The notes below the pieces were generated by a model that did no database searches, was not told the origin of the DNA, and saw nothing but the letters and a program-made list of their open reading frames with translations. From an uncultured Planctomycetaceae bacterium (lineage in GTDB: Bacteria; Planctomycetota; Planctomycetia; Pirellulales; Pirellulaceae), in contig CAIYOB010000585.1 in assembly GCA_903927685.1 (NCBI GenBank), positions 1 through 13,459 of the forward strand: a stretch of 13,459 nt of DNA. Reading direction: 5' to 3'. Below are positions 6,695-13,459 of the stretch, piece by piece. Both the position numbers and the translations under genes were made by a program. Each line of letters begins with the position of its first letter. Positions within the stretch are counted from its first letter, which is position 1.

Positions 6695-8503
6695 ATGGAC
6701 CAAATGAAAGCGATCGCCCGCGGGGCGGCCAAGTACGGTTTCTGGATCGGTTGCTTCCTGATCCTCGCCGGTAGTATGACCAGTTGGTTTCTTGCGCGGC
6801 AGACGCTGCACAAGGAGTTCGAGAAGAACCAGGGGGACATCAAAGGGAAGTTCACGGCCGTCAAAGGGCTGCAAAGCAAGAAAGACCCGCCCAACGAGAA
6901 ATCCCACCAGGAGATGGACAAACTGCTGGACAACACGCTCAAGCTGGTCGTCCAAGCCTGGCAACTGCATTACGCCCAGCAGGATGCGATCTTGCGTTGG
7001 CCGATGGATCTGAAAGAGGACTTCGTGTCGGCCGTCCGGCCGCTGAAACCGATCGAAGCCAAAATCGATTTCCCGACGCCGGCCAACCAGGAACTGAACG
7101 TCGACTTCCGTCGACGCTACCGGGATTATGCCCGAAATCTCCTGCCGCGTTTGGCCGAAATCCCGGGTACCATCTGGCAAGTCGGCAGGAACCCCACCGG
7201 GGGCATGGGCATGATGGGCGGCGCGACGACGATGTCGCAGGAAGAAGCCCAGAAGCTTGCTCTGCAGAAGCCGCCGCTGGTGCTTTGGGATGGCGCGGAC
7301 CAGGCCCGTCTCGTCGGAATGCACTTCGACTGGTCAAGTCAACAAGACCAATCGCCGACCACGCTGCAAGTCCTGTACGCACAGGAGGATTTGTGGGTTC
7401 TGACCGCCTTGATGTACATCATCCGTAATACGAACGGCCAGATCGAGTCTCGGCACGAAGCCGTGGTCAAGAACATCGAGACCATCCTAATCGGCCGCCA
7501 TGCGCCGCCGCGAAGCGGACAGGTTATCCGCTTGGGAGGTGGTGGCGGCATGGGCAGCGGAATGATGGGCAGTATGGGTGACATGGGTAGCAACTACATG
7601 TCCGAGGGATCCGGAGGAGGGTCGGCGGGCGGTGACATGCCCATGCCGACCATGGAAAGTGGCTCCGACATGGGCTCGGCGGGAAGCATGGGCGACATGG
7701 GAGGAATGGGAGGAATGGCTCGTTCGCCTGATCCGGCGGAAGGCCGGTACGTGGACAATCAGTATCAGGCGTTGAAAGCGGAAACGCTGCGGACGGCCTT
7801 GCGTTCGCCGACGCCCGCGGATGCGTTCCTGGTGGTGGCCAAGCGAATGCCTGTTCGGATGCGACTTGTGGTGGACATCCGCAAACTGCCGCGTCTGTTG
7901 GCGCAACTCGGCAACTCGGCGCTGCCCGTCGAGGTCCGTCAGGTGCGCATCAACCGCGGCAAGGATGCCGGCGGTGGCATGGACATGATGGGCGGCGGCG
8001 GCGGTGGCTATGGCATGATGGGCGGCGGCGGTGGCGGCGGCTATGGCGGCGAGTCCGACATGGGCAGCATGATGCCCAGTGGCGGCATGGGCATGGGCAT
8101 GGGCGGCATGGGAATGGGCATGGGTGGCATGGGAATGGGGATGGGCGGCTATGGTCAGTCGCCGGACATGGCCGGGGGCGGGTATACTCCGCCGGGCTAT
8201 GGATCGGAAGCGGGCGGTTCCGGCATGGGCGGCGGTTACGGTATGGGTGGCGGCTCTGGCATGGGGGGCGGCTACGGCATGGGCGGAGAGGGGATGGGAG
8301 GCTACGGCATGGGCCAGGGCCAGCCTATCAAAGACCGCACCGATATCGCGGTGACTTCCCAGCATGACGTGCCGGTGGAGATCTACGGGATTATCTACAT
8401 CTACAATCCCGTGGACGAGAAGAAACTGGGGCTGGAGTCGCAGCAACCGGCGCTGACGGGAACGGTTCCGCCGGCAACGGCGGTCGCGGCGGCAGCAAGC
8501 TAG
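6695..8503 (+). CDS. PilO-like single-pass membrane protein with Met/Gly-rich inserts
   Basis: This 602-residue protein probably pairs with the PilN-like part of the preceding protein in the inner-membrane platform. The layout follows PilO: a short cytosolic N-terminus, one membrane helix at about 14-34, a charged helical segment (about 35-110), then a ferredoxin-like region. In that region, RMRLVVDIRKLPRLLAQL and VEVRQVRINR (about 387-421) look like strand-helix-strand, and VEIYGIIYIYNP (561-572) looks like the last strand. Between these lies a 115-residue Met/Gly-rich insert (426-540), and an earlier one covers 281-342. PilO proteins are usually near 200 residues, so the excess is mostly the low-complexity parts and an extra domain at about 110-280. 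A strong Shine-Dalgarno site supports the start. The PilO call is structural inference from topology and gene order; primary sequence alone does not prove it. Confidence 0.6.
   Translation: MDQMKAIARGAAKYGFWIGCFLILAGSMTSWFLARQTLHKEFEKNQGDIKGKFTAVKGLQSKKDPPNEKSHQEMDKLLDNTLKLVVQAWQLHYAQQDAILRWPMDLKEDFVSAVRPLKPIEAKIDFPTPANQELNVDFRRRYRDYARNLLPRLAEIPGTIWQVGRNPTGGMGMMGGATTMSQEEAQKLALQKPPLVLWDGADQARLVGMHFDWSSQQDQSPTTLQVLYAQEDLWVLTALMYIIRNTNGQIESRHEAVVKNIETILIGRHAPPRSGQVIRLGGGGGMGSGMMGSMGDMGSNYMSEGSGGGSAGGDMPMPTMESGSDMGSAGSMGDMGGMGGMARSPDPAEGRYVDNQYQALKAETLRTALRSPTPADAFLVVAKRMPVRMRLVVDIRKLPRLLAQLGNSALPVEVRQVRINRGKDAGGGMDMMGGGGGGYGMMGGGGGGGYGGESDMGSMMPSGGMGMGMGGMGMGMGGMGMGMGGYGQSPDMAGGGYTPPGYGSEAGGSGMGGGYGMGGGSGMGGGYGMGGEGMGGYGMGQGQPIKDRTDIAVTSQHDVPVEIYGIIYIYNPVDEKKLGLESQQPALTGTVPPATAVAAAAS
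7535..7719 (+). repeat. Met/Gly/Ser-rich segment 1 of the PilO-like protein
   Basis: Residues 281-342 are rich in GGM, MGS, GDM and SGS units and contain MPMPTMESGSDMGS (7637-7678), which recurs almost unchanged in the next gene. Confidence 0.75.
7970..8314 (+). repeat. Met/Gly-rich segment 2 of the PilO-like protein
   Basis: Residues 426-540 consist largely of Gly, Met and Tyr in MGG, GYG and GMG units. Within it, three 21-nt units (8081-8101, 8102-8122, 8123-8143) each encode GGMGMGM, differing only at third codon positions. Confidence 0.85.
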
Positions 8504-8560
8504 GGCAGGGCGGACGTACAGCAGGACGGCACGATTGGACGCAGGGACGGCTTGAGGTCT

Positions 8561-8564
8561 GGAG
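8561..8564 (+). promoter_or_regulatory. Ribosome-binding site choosing the start at 8573
   Basis: GGAG lies 8 nt before the ATG at 8573. It favours this start over the in-frame codon at 8552, which would add seven residues and has no such site. Confidence 0.65.
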
Positions 8565-8572
8565 ATAAGACA

Positions 8573-10963
8573 ATGAAGTTCAAGTTGAGTTTCGGCAAGG
8601 GTGGCTTAAAGGGCTTTATCGTCCAGCACGCCGAGAAGGGCATTTTCGGCGTGGTGTTGCTGCTGGTTGCCGCGTTCATCTACTCCAGCGCGACTCAGGA
8701 GACCATTCAGCAAGGTGAAAGTCCCAGCAGCCTGAAAGGCAATGCGGCAGCCGCTTTGACCTCCCTGCAGACGGGGAACCCCTGGGCAGCATTGGCACCG
8801 GAGCGACAGGGAAAGGTCCTCAACTATCCGGCCTTGGCTGGAACCGCCAGGCAGCCGGTCGACGATGCGTCCTACCGCGGAACAACGCCCTGGATCAAGG
8901 ACTTGATTCCGCGTCTGCAGAAGCGTCTGGATCCGGAATTGTACGCCCCAACCGACGTGGAAGCAGAAGCCGGTGTCTACGCCGTGATGGTCCGAACCAC
9001 GAAACCCGATGAAGCCTGGACGGGCGACAAAGACGCGGTGGAGAAGCCGAAGGAGAAGCCCAAGCCCAAGCCGGCGAAGAAGAAGCCGCGGGGCGGAATG
9101 TACGGAAGCTCACCGGAAATGATGGGCGAAGGCGGCGGGTCGGATATGGGCATGATGTACGGCATGGGCAGCATGGGAGGCATGGGTATGGGAAGCGAAA
9201 TGCCCATGCCCACGACCGAATCCGGCAGTGAGATGGGCTCTGGGATGGGGATGCCGGGAATGCCAGGGATGCCCGGCAGTCGGCGCATGCTGGGCCAGTT
9301 CTACATGAGCCATTATCTGAGCAAGGGATTCCGGCCCACGATGGGAATGGGCGGCGGAATGGGAACCCCAGGCGTGGCCGCCAAATCCTATGCCCTGGTC
9401 GCAGTCAAAGCCTTGGTGCCCTTCGAGAAGCAGTGGGAAGAATACGAACGGGCGTTGGCCAATGCGACCGGCTACAGCCCCATGCACGACATCCCCAAGT
9501 ACCTGCTGTACGTCGCCGAGCGGGCCGAAGTCTCGGATGATCCGAATGCCCCACTGGAATGGCAGACGATCAGCAATACTTCGTTTGCCGTCGAATGGGC
9601 TGGGAAGAACTACGCGGGTTTCCCCCCCGAGGTGGCCGACGAAACCTATTTGCTTCCCAGTTTGACGATGCCGATTCCGCCCATCCTGCTGCATCCCTAC
9701 GACTCGCTGGCCCTACACAGCGAAGTTCCCAAGAGGAAGCTGCAGATGAACTTGGCGATGGCCCAACCGGGCGCCGAGGAACAAGCCAAGACGGAAGGCG
9801 GCGAAGAGGCGGCCGCCGGGCCGAAGCCTTCGGATGATTTCACCGCAGGTCTCCCGAGGATACCAGCGGCCGGCGCACCCGGCATGGGAGGCATGGGCAG
9901 CATGGGTGGCTACGGCATGGCGGGCATGGGTGGCGGGTATCCCGGCGGCGGCTCCGACATGGGTTCGACAGGCGGGATGTACGGGGGTGGCATGTCCGGG
10001 GGCGGGATGTACGGCTCCGAAGGCTCGATGCCCGGCGGCGGCATGTACGGGGGCGGGATGTATGGCTCCGAAGGCTCGATGCCCGGCGCACCCGGCATGG
10101 GTGGCTATGGCATGGCGGGCACGCCGGGAATGGGCGTCAAGCAGCCGATCGTCAAGTACAAGATGATTCGCTTCTTTGATTTCACAGCCCAAGTTGGCAA
10201 GTCATACCGCTACCGGGTCCGCGTGATGATGGAAGACCCAAATCGCCCGTTGGACAAGACGGCCGAACCGAATCCGCGGATCCTGGACCAGGCCGTGGTC
10301 GACCGATTGGCCAAGGTGAATGCGGCCGACGACGAGTACCAGAAGGCCAGCGGCAAGCCCCGGCGAACTTACTGGTTGCAGACGGAGTGGAGCGATCCCA
10401 GCAACGTCGTGGCCGTGGTCGCTCCGGAGTATTTCGCGGGCGGCGGCGCGACCGGGGCTCGCTCGACCAGACTCTCCGCAGCCGGCCCGAGCGTGGAAAT
10501 CGAAGAGGCCAAGGGCAAGGTGGTGACGGTGGTCTGGGACCCGCGGCGCGCGACAGAGGTTCCCGCCGAGCGGGAAGTCCTTCGTGGGGCATTCCTGGAC
10601 TTTACGGACAAAGCCGACGTGCTGCAGCCCCTGACGCTGCAGATCAAGACGATCGCAGAATTCAACTTCGACACGGAAGCGTTCGTGGCCGATCTGCGTG
10701 GCGGTGAGTCGCTGCTGCTGGACGTGGACAAGACCACCAAGGAGGAAAAGCCGTTGCCGGTGCCCGGCGAATATCTGGTCGTGGACGGCGATGGCCGCCT
10801 GATCGTCTGCAACGAGGTGGATGATGCCGAGGAGTTCCGCCGGCTGCTGTTTATGGAAGACAGTCCGTCACCGGCTGCGGGCGGAATGATGCCGCCCGGC
10901 ATGGGAGGTGGGGACATGATGAGCAGCCCGGACGGCTACCCGAGCTACGATCGAGGGAGTTAG
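8573..10963 (+). CDS. Single-pass inner-membrane protein of unknown family, third gene of the pilus cluster
   Basis: This 796-residue protein occupies the place of PilP after PilM, PilN and PilO, but I do not recognise PilP features such as a lipobox. A short basic N-terminus is followed by one membrane helix at about 23-37. A Lys/Pro-rich stretch (158-172, KPKEKPKPKPAKKKP) resembles periplasm-spanning spacers such as that of TonB. Two Met/Gly-rich segments cover 174-235 and 437-521. Between them is a folded region (about 255-400) with SYALVAVKALVPFEKQ and YLLYVAERAEV. The C-terminal part (526-780) is beta-rich, beginning MIRFFDFTAQVGKSYRYRVRV and ending in VVDGDGRLIVCNEVDD. It follows the PilO-like gene after 69 nt with no visible terminator, so cotranscription is likely. 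A role as a periplasmic partner of the platform is inferred from position and topology only. Confidence 0.6.
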   Translation: MKFKLSFGKGGLKGFIVQHAEKGIFGVVLLLVAAFIYSSATQETIQQGESPSSLKGNAAAALTSLQTGNPWAALAPERQGKVLNYPALAGTARQPVDDASYRGTTPWIKDLIPRLQKRLDPELYAPTDVEAEAGVYAVMVRTTKPDEAWTGDKDAVEKPKEKPKPKPAKKKPRGGMYGSSPEMMGEGGGSDMGMMYGMGSMGGMGMGSEMPMPTTESGSEMGSGMGMPGMPGMPGSRRMLGQFYMSHYLSKGFRPTMGMGGGMGTPGVAAKSYALVAVKALVPFEKQWEEYERALANATGYSPMHDIPKYLLYVAERAEVSDDPNAPLEWQTISNTSFAVEWAGKNYAGFPPEVADETYLLPSLTMPIPPILLHPYDSLALHSEVPKRKLQMNLAMAQPGAEEQAKTEGGEEAAAGPKPSDDFTAGLPRIPAAGAPGMGGMGSMGGYGMAGMGGGYPGGGSDMGSTGGMYGGGMSGGGMYGSEGSMPGGGMYGGGMYGSEGSMPGAPGMGGYGMAGTPGMGVKQPIVKYKMIRFFDFTAQVGKSYRYRVRVMMEDPNRPLDKTAEPNPRILDQAVVDRLAKVNAADDEYQKASGKPRRTYWLQTEWSDPSNVVAVVAPEYFAGGGATGARSTRLSAAGPSVEIEEAKGKVVTVVWDPRRATEVPAEREVLRGAFLDFTDKADVLQPLTLQIKTIAEFNFDTEAFVADLRGGESLLLDVDKTTKEEKPLPVPGEYLVVDGDGRLIVCNEVDDAEEFRRLLFMEDSPSPAAGGMMPPGMGGGDMMSSPDGYPSYDRGS
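9092..9277 (+). repeat. Met/Gly-rich segment 1 of the third membrane protein
   Basis: Residues 174-235 are Met/Gly/Ser-rich and include MPMPTTESGSEMGS (9200-9241), 12 of 14 residues identical to the segment in the preceding gene. It ends in MPG repeats like those in the PilM-PilN protein. Confidence 0.75.
9881..10135 (+). repeat. Met/Gly-rich segment 2 of the third membrane protein
   Basis: Residues 437-521 are Gly/Met/Ser/Tyr-rich and contain a recent tandem duplication with a 51-nt period, described separately. Confidence 0.8.
9998..10099 (+). repeat. Two-copy 51-nt in-frame tandem repeat
   Basis: Units at 9998-10048 and 10049-10099 both encode GGGMYGSEGSMPG at their start. The first 40 nt of the two units differ at one synonymous base (TAC or TAT). 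Being 17 codons long, the duplication keeps the reading frame. Confidence 0.85.
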
Positions 10964-12210
10964 TGGCCGGAGCCACCGAGGTCGTCGGGCAGGCAATGCC
11001 CCAGTTTGTCCCGTTTTGTCGCCAGGTAATTCGCGTTGTACTCGTTGGCTGGCGGCAGGATGGGGACCTGGTCGACGACATCGATCTCGAAACCGCCGTA
11101 GATAAAGGCGTCGGTTTTCTTGGGGTTGTTGGTCAACAAGCGGACGCGCTGTAAGCCCAGGTCCTTGAGGATCTGCAGGCCGATTCCGTAATCCCGCATG
11201 TCGGCCTGATACCCCAAGGCCACATTGGCCTCGACGGTGTCCAGGCCCTGCTCCTGCAAGGCATAGGCTTTGATTTTCTCGGCCAGTCCGATGCCTCGGC
11301 CCTCTTGCGGCAGATAGACGAGTACACCCGCCCCTTCGCGGCCGATCATGTCGAGCGCCATCTGGAATTGCTCGCCACAGTCGCACCGCAGCGAGCACAG
11401 CAGATCGCCGGTGAAACAGCTGGAATGGATCCGCACCAGCGGGGCGGCCAGTCGCTCGGGCTGGCCCATCAGCAAGGCCACCGGTTGCTGCGTTTCATAC
11501 TTGACGTCGTAGACGATGACCCGGAAGTGGCCGAAACGCGTCGGCAGATTGGCTTCCGCACAGCGGCTGACCAGTTTCTCGGTGACGCGGCGGTGCGCGA
11601 TCAGTTGTTCGATCGAGATGATCTCCAGGTGCTGGGTCCGCGCCAATTCGAACAGGCTTTCGCGCGACGCTCGATCCCCGACTTCGTCCAGGATTTCGCA
11701 CAGCACGCCAGCCGGAGTGAGCCCCGCCATGCGGGCCAGATCCACGGCCGCTTCGGTATGCCCTGCCCGCCGCAGCACGCCGCCTTCCTTGGCCAGCAAC
11801 GGGTGGACGTGGCCCGGACGCACGAAATCGGCGGCCCGTGTGTCGGGATCCACCATGGCCCGTACCGTCCGCGACCGTTCGCGGGCCGTGATCCCCGTCT
11901 TGACCGAACGGTGATCGAGGGGCGTCATGAAGCCGGTCTTCAGCGGCGATGTATTGGCGGCGACCAGCGGCGACAGTTCCAGCCGTTCGCAGACGTCCGG
12001 CAGCACGGGCACACAGAACTGGCCGCGTCCGCGGAGCATGAAATTCACGGCCTCCGGGGTCGCCTTGTCTGCGGCGCAGATGAAATCGCCCTCATTCTCC
12101 CGGTCTTCCGCATCGACAACGATGATCACCCCCCCGCGTGCGATCGCCTCGACGGCGGCAGGGACGCTGGAAAACGACGGGGAATCGGCGGACTGGTCGG
12201 GTTTCATCAT
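10960..12210 (-). CDS. ribBA: Bifunctional DHBP synthase / GTP cyclohydrolase II
   Basis: This enzyme makes both precursors of riboflavin in the cytosol: 3,4-dihydroxy-2-butanone 4-phosphate from ribulose 5-phosphate, and the diaminopyrimidine from GTP. The RibB half (about 10-210) has DRENEGDF (36-43) and the signature GGVLRRAGHTEAAVDL. The RibA half has the zinc ligands Cys265, Cys276 and Cys278 (in SLRCDCGEQ), then EGRGIGL, the catalytic region ADMRDYGIG and LLTNNPKK. All key motifs of both halves are present, and 416 residues is a normal length. The start is the first of two adjacent ATGs (12210, 12207); the ribosome-binding site is weak. No FMN riboswitch fits in the short upstream gap. 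The gene converges on the third pilus-cluster gene, and the two share 4 nt at their stop codons. Confidence 0.95.
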   Translation of the reverse strand: MMKPDQSADSPSFSSVPAAVEAIARGGVIIVVDAEDRENEGDFICAADKATPEAVNFMLRGRGQFCVPVLPDVCERLELSPLVAANTSPLKTGFMTPLDHRSVKTGITARERSRTVRAMVDPDTRAADFVRPGHVHPLLAKEGGVLRRAGHTEAAVDLARMAGLTPAGVLCEILDEVGDRASRESLFELARTQHLEIISIEQLIAHRRVTEKLVSRCAEANLPTRFGHFRVIVYDVKYETQQPVALLMGQPERLAAPLVRIHSSCFTGDLLCSLRCDCGEQFQMALDMIGREGAGVLVYLPQEGRGIGLAEKIKAYALQEQGLDTVEANVALGYQADMRDYGIGLQILKDLGLQRVRLLTNNPKKTDAFIYGGFEIDVVDQVPILPPANEYNANYLATKRDKLGHCLPDDLGGSGH

Positions 12211-12240
12211 GGCATGCTATCCAAGGACGTGAATCCCGGT

Positions 12241-12246
12241 ATTATA
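12241..12246 (-). promoter_or_regulatory. Perfect -10 box upstream of ribBA
   Basis: TATAAT is read on the minus strand, placing transcription start near 12234 and giving a leader of about 24 nt. No good -35 box lies 16-18 bp further upstream, so the assignment is moderate. On the plus strand the same AT island reads TATTAT and could serve the divergent gene. Confidence 0.4.
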
Positions 12247-12319
12247 GGGCTTGGGCTCAATCCCGCTACGTCCCGTGCGGTGAAAAGCTGTGATTCCCTG
12301 CTGGTACCCGGACTCCGCC

Positions 12320-13162
12320 ATGCTCGAACGCGAAGAGTACGTCGAACAAGCCTATCTGTTCCGCATGTTGAGCGAGCGGTTGCCGGAGAACTTCCCGCTG
12401 CAGGATTTGCTGGAGCAGATCCGCCACGAACTGCTGGCCACCACCAAGCTGCCGATGGCCGTCGACTTTCTGCTGGCCGAACTGCGGCACAGCGGGGTGA
12501 TGTCGACGGCGATGCGCCGCCTGGCGCACTACTTTTCGCCGTATCAGACCTACGTCATTGCGGCGGCGGAAGACGAACAGGGCCGGTTCGACATGCGCGT
12601 CGCCATCGAAATCCTCCGCCACCAAGCCGCGTATCTGGCGGAACGGCCGACGCGCGAAGGGCTGTTCATGTACCAGTTCGAGACGCTGTGCCGGAATCGC
12701 CTGCGTTACGACCGCGGCCTGGATGCGATGTCGGCCGACCCGATGTACGACGGCGACTGGCGGGATTGGATCCAGACGGTCCGCAGTCAGATCGGGGTCG
12801 TGGACTTTGCCGATTTGATCTTCGTCCGCAGCGAAGAGTATCTCCGGCGGCGGGCGCGCCATTCCGGCGAGCCCGCGGTCCCGGAGAAACCTGTCTTGTT
12901 CGGCGAAAAGGAAGGTAAGATCGCCTGGGCGAATCGCCAGAAGGACCCGATGTACCTGTTCGCCGCCCTGCAGCGACACCTGGGCTATCCGACGGCGCCC
13001 CGGATCAAACGCCCCGATGAGGCGAAGGAGCAAATCCCGCTGATCCTCCGGCGACTGGAACGAATGGAAGTCCGCATCAAGCTGTTGGAAGAAGAAGCCC
13101 GTCAAGGCTTGGATATCACCAAGTTCTACACCAAGGACGACCAACCGCCCGTGGTTCCCTGA
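12320..13162 (+). CDS. Conserved-looking protein of unknown function, probably planctomycete-specific
   Basis: I cannot assign a function. The 280-residue protein begins MLEREEYVEQAYLFRMLSER and appears mostly helical and soluble, with no signal peptide or membrane helix. A central block (FSPYQTYVIAAAEDEQ, then RFDMRVAIEILRHQAAYLA, about 74-115) looks like a conserved core. The C-terminal part (about 238-270, from ILRRLERMEVRIKLLEEEA) has the spacing of a short coiled coil, which suggests self-association or a protein partner. The ATG at 12320 is chosen because the protein reads naturally from it; an in-frame GTG at 12290 would add ten unlikely residues. It is divergent from ribBA with a 109-bp gap and shows no sign of being in an operon. 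Base and codon use match the neighbours. Confidence 0.75.
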   Translation: MLEREEYVEQAYLFRMLSERLPENFPLQDLLEQIRHELLATTKLPMAVDFLLAELRHSGVMSTAMRRLAHYFSPYQTYVIAAAEDEQGRFDMRVAIEILRHQAAYLAERPTREGLFMYQFETLCRNRLRYDRGLDAMSADPMYDGDWRDWIQTVRSQIGVVDFADLIFVRSEEYLRRRARHSGEPAVPEKPVLFGEKEGKIAWANRQKDPMYLFAALQRHLGYPTAPRIKRPDEAKEQIPLILRRLERMEVRIKLLEEEARQGLDITKFYTKDDQPPVVP

Positions 13163-13275
13163 CCCGGACGGGAGAGGCAACGAACAACATCGACTGCCGA
13201 TACGCGGCGTTGAGATGACTTCCCGTAGTGCGACCTCTTGGACCACACTGGAAACGACCAGAATCCCGCTGGGTG
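13163..13275. other. Short convergent intergenic gap
   Basis: This 113-bp stretch between two convergent genes shows no convincing hairpin with a T-run, no RNA gene and no credible small ORF. Confidence 0.5.
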
Positions 13276-13459
13276 CTAGTACCTGAACCTGTCCAACTGG
13301 CCGGTCGAGCACTCGTCGTCGGTCGCGACCAGCATGGCCGGCTGCAGGATGCCTCCGAGTCCGACGGAATGCCTGACCCGGACGGCGATGCGGTTCCCGC
13401 ATCCCGGCTTGAGCCACTTCTTGGCGTCGAAGCTGAAGGCCGCACCCAATTCACCCGCG
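13276..13459 (-). CDS. C-terminal end of a protein with a beta-sandwich sugar-binding-like domain (partial)
   Basis: Only the last 60 codons and the TAG stop (13276-13278) are inside the window. The frame is open to the right edge and reads FSFDAKKWLKPG, then NRIAVRVRHSVGLGGILQPAMLVATD. This resembles the end of the galactose-binding-like jelly-roll found at the start or end of GH2-type and related carbohydrate-active proteins, where an FDVTxxLKPGxN turn is followed by an AVRV strand and a GGIxxP turn. After that come about 14 residues and the stop, so here the domain closes the protein. The overlapping 112-codon frame that begins at 13454 reads as low-complexity Ser/Arg sequence and is judged a shadow. 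Which enzyme this belongs to cannot be told. Confidence 0.5.
   Translation of the reverse strand, partial: AGELGAAFSFDAKKWLKPGCGNRIAVRVRHSVGLGGILQPAMLVATDDECSTGQLDRFRY

Noticed and set aside
7487..8446. 319-codon minus-strand frame rich in Ala-His repeats
   Set aside because: It is the antisense reading of the Gly-Met repeats: ATG and GGC codons read backwards in the matching frame give His and Ala. It has no independent start context.
8504..8572. Possible terminator or separate promoter between the second and third pilus-cluster genes
   Set aside because: The 69 nt contain short GGACG repeats but no stable hairpin with a T-run and no -10/-35 pair.
4132..10963. Complete type IV pilus operon
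   Set aside because: No pilQ secretin, prepilin, prepilin peptidase or PilB/PilT ATPase is present; only the inner-membrane platform can be supported.
12211..12319. FMN riboswitch upstream of ribBA
   Set aside because: The gap is only 109 bp, with a predicted transcription start 24 nt from the ATG, and no conserved RFN-type elements are visible.
11305..12918. 537-codon plus-strand frame spanning ribBA and the next gene
   Set aside because: It runs antisense through all RibBA motifs and then out of frame through the 12320 gene; the sequence has no recognisable domain.
13158..13385. 14-nt direct repeat CCTGACCCGGACGG at 13158 and 13372
   Set aside because: One such match is expected by chance at this length and GC content; no mobile gene, target duplication or recombinase is associated with it.

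Overview
The window looks like a chromosomal segment of a GC-rich Planctomycetota bacterium, probably of the Pirellula-like lineages. This rests on the gene families and style: long Met/Gly- and Pro/Ala-rich inserts in inner-membrane proteins, a PilM that runs on into a PilN-like part, and several proteins that look planctomycete-restricted. It is inference, since no rRNA or other marker is present. I see no tRNA, rRNA, CRISPR, insertion sequence or phage gene.

Left part (1-3868, minus strand): a tight cluster read from right to left. It holds a large GH38-like alpha-mannosidase-family protein whose expected catalytic nucleophile position is arginine, then a small BFD-type [2Fe-2S] protein, then bioF (8-amino-7-oxononanoate synthase, biotin pathway), which overlaps the previous gene by 11 nt and runs off the left edge.

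Centre (about 4027-10963, plus strand): a divergently transcribed cluster that looks like a type IV pilus or type II secretion-like inner-membrane assembly platform. A good sigma-70-type promoter (TTGACA-N18-TACACT) precedes pilM. The 852-aa PilM protein continues through a PilN-type NLLP motif, a membrane helix, a coiled segment and a ferredoxin-like region, so it appears to be a natural PilM-PilN fusion. It is followed by a 602-aa single-pass membrane protein with PilO-like features, then by a 796-aa single-pass membrane protein of unknown family in the place where PilP would be expected. All three carry Met/Gly-rich low-complexity inserts. No pilQ, prepilin or pilus ATPase gene is in the window.

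Right part (10960-13459): ribBA (riboflavin biosynthesis) lies on the minus strand and shares its last 4 nt with the end of the preceding gene. Next come a divergent 280-aa conserved-looking protein of unknown function, a 113-bp gap with no visible feature, and, on the minus strand, the last 60 codons of a protein ending in what looks like a beta-sandwich carbohydrate-binding domain.

The most notable system is the rebuilt pilus platform: PilM fused to PilN, a PilO-like partner, and a third membrane protein. In the first two, a low-complexity loop is inserted just before the last strand of a predicted ferredoxin-like domain.
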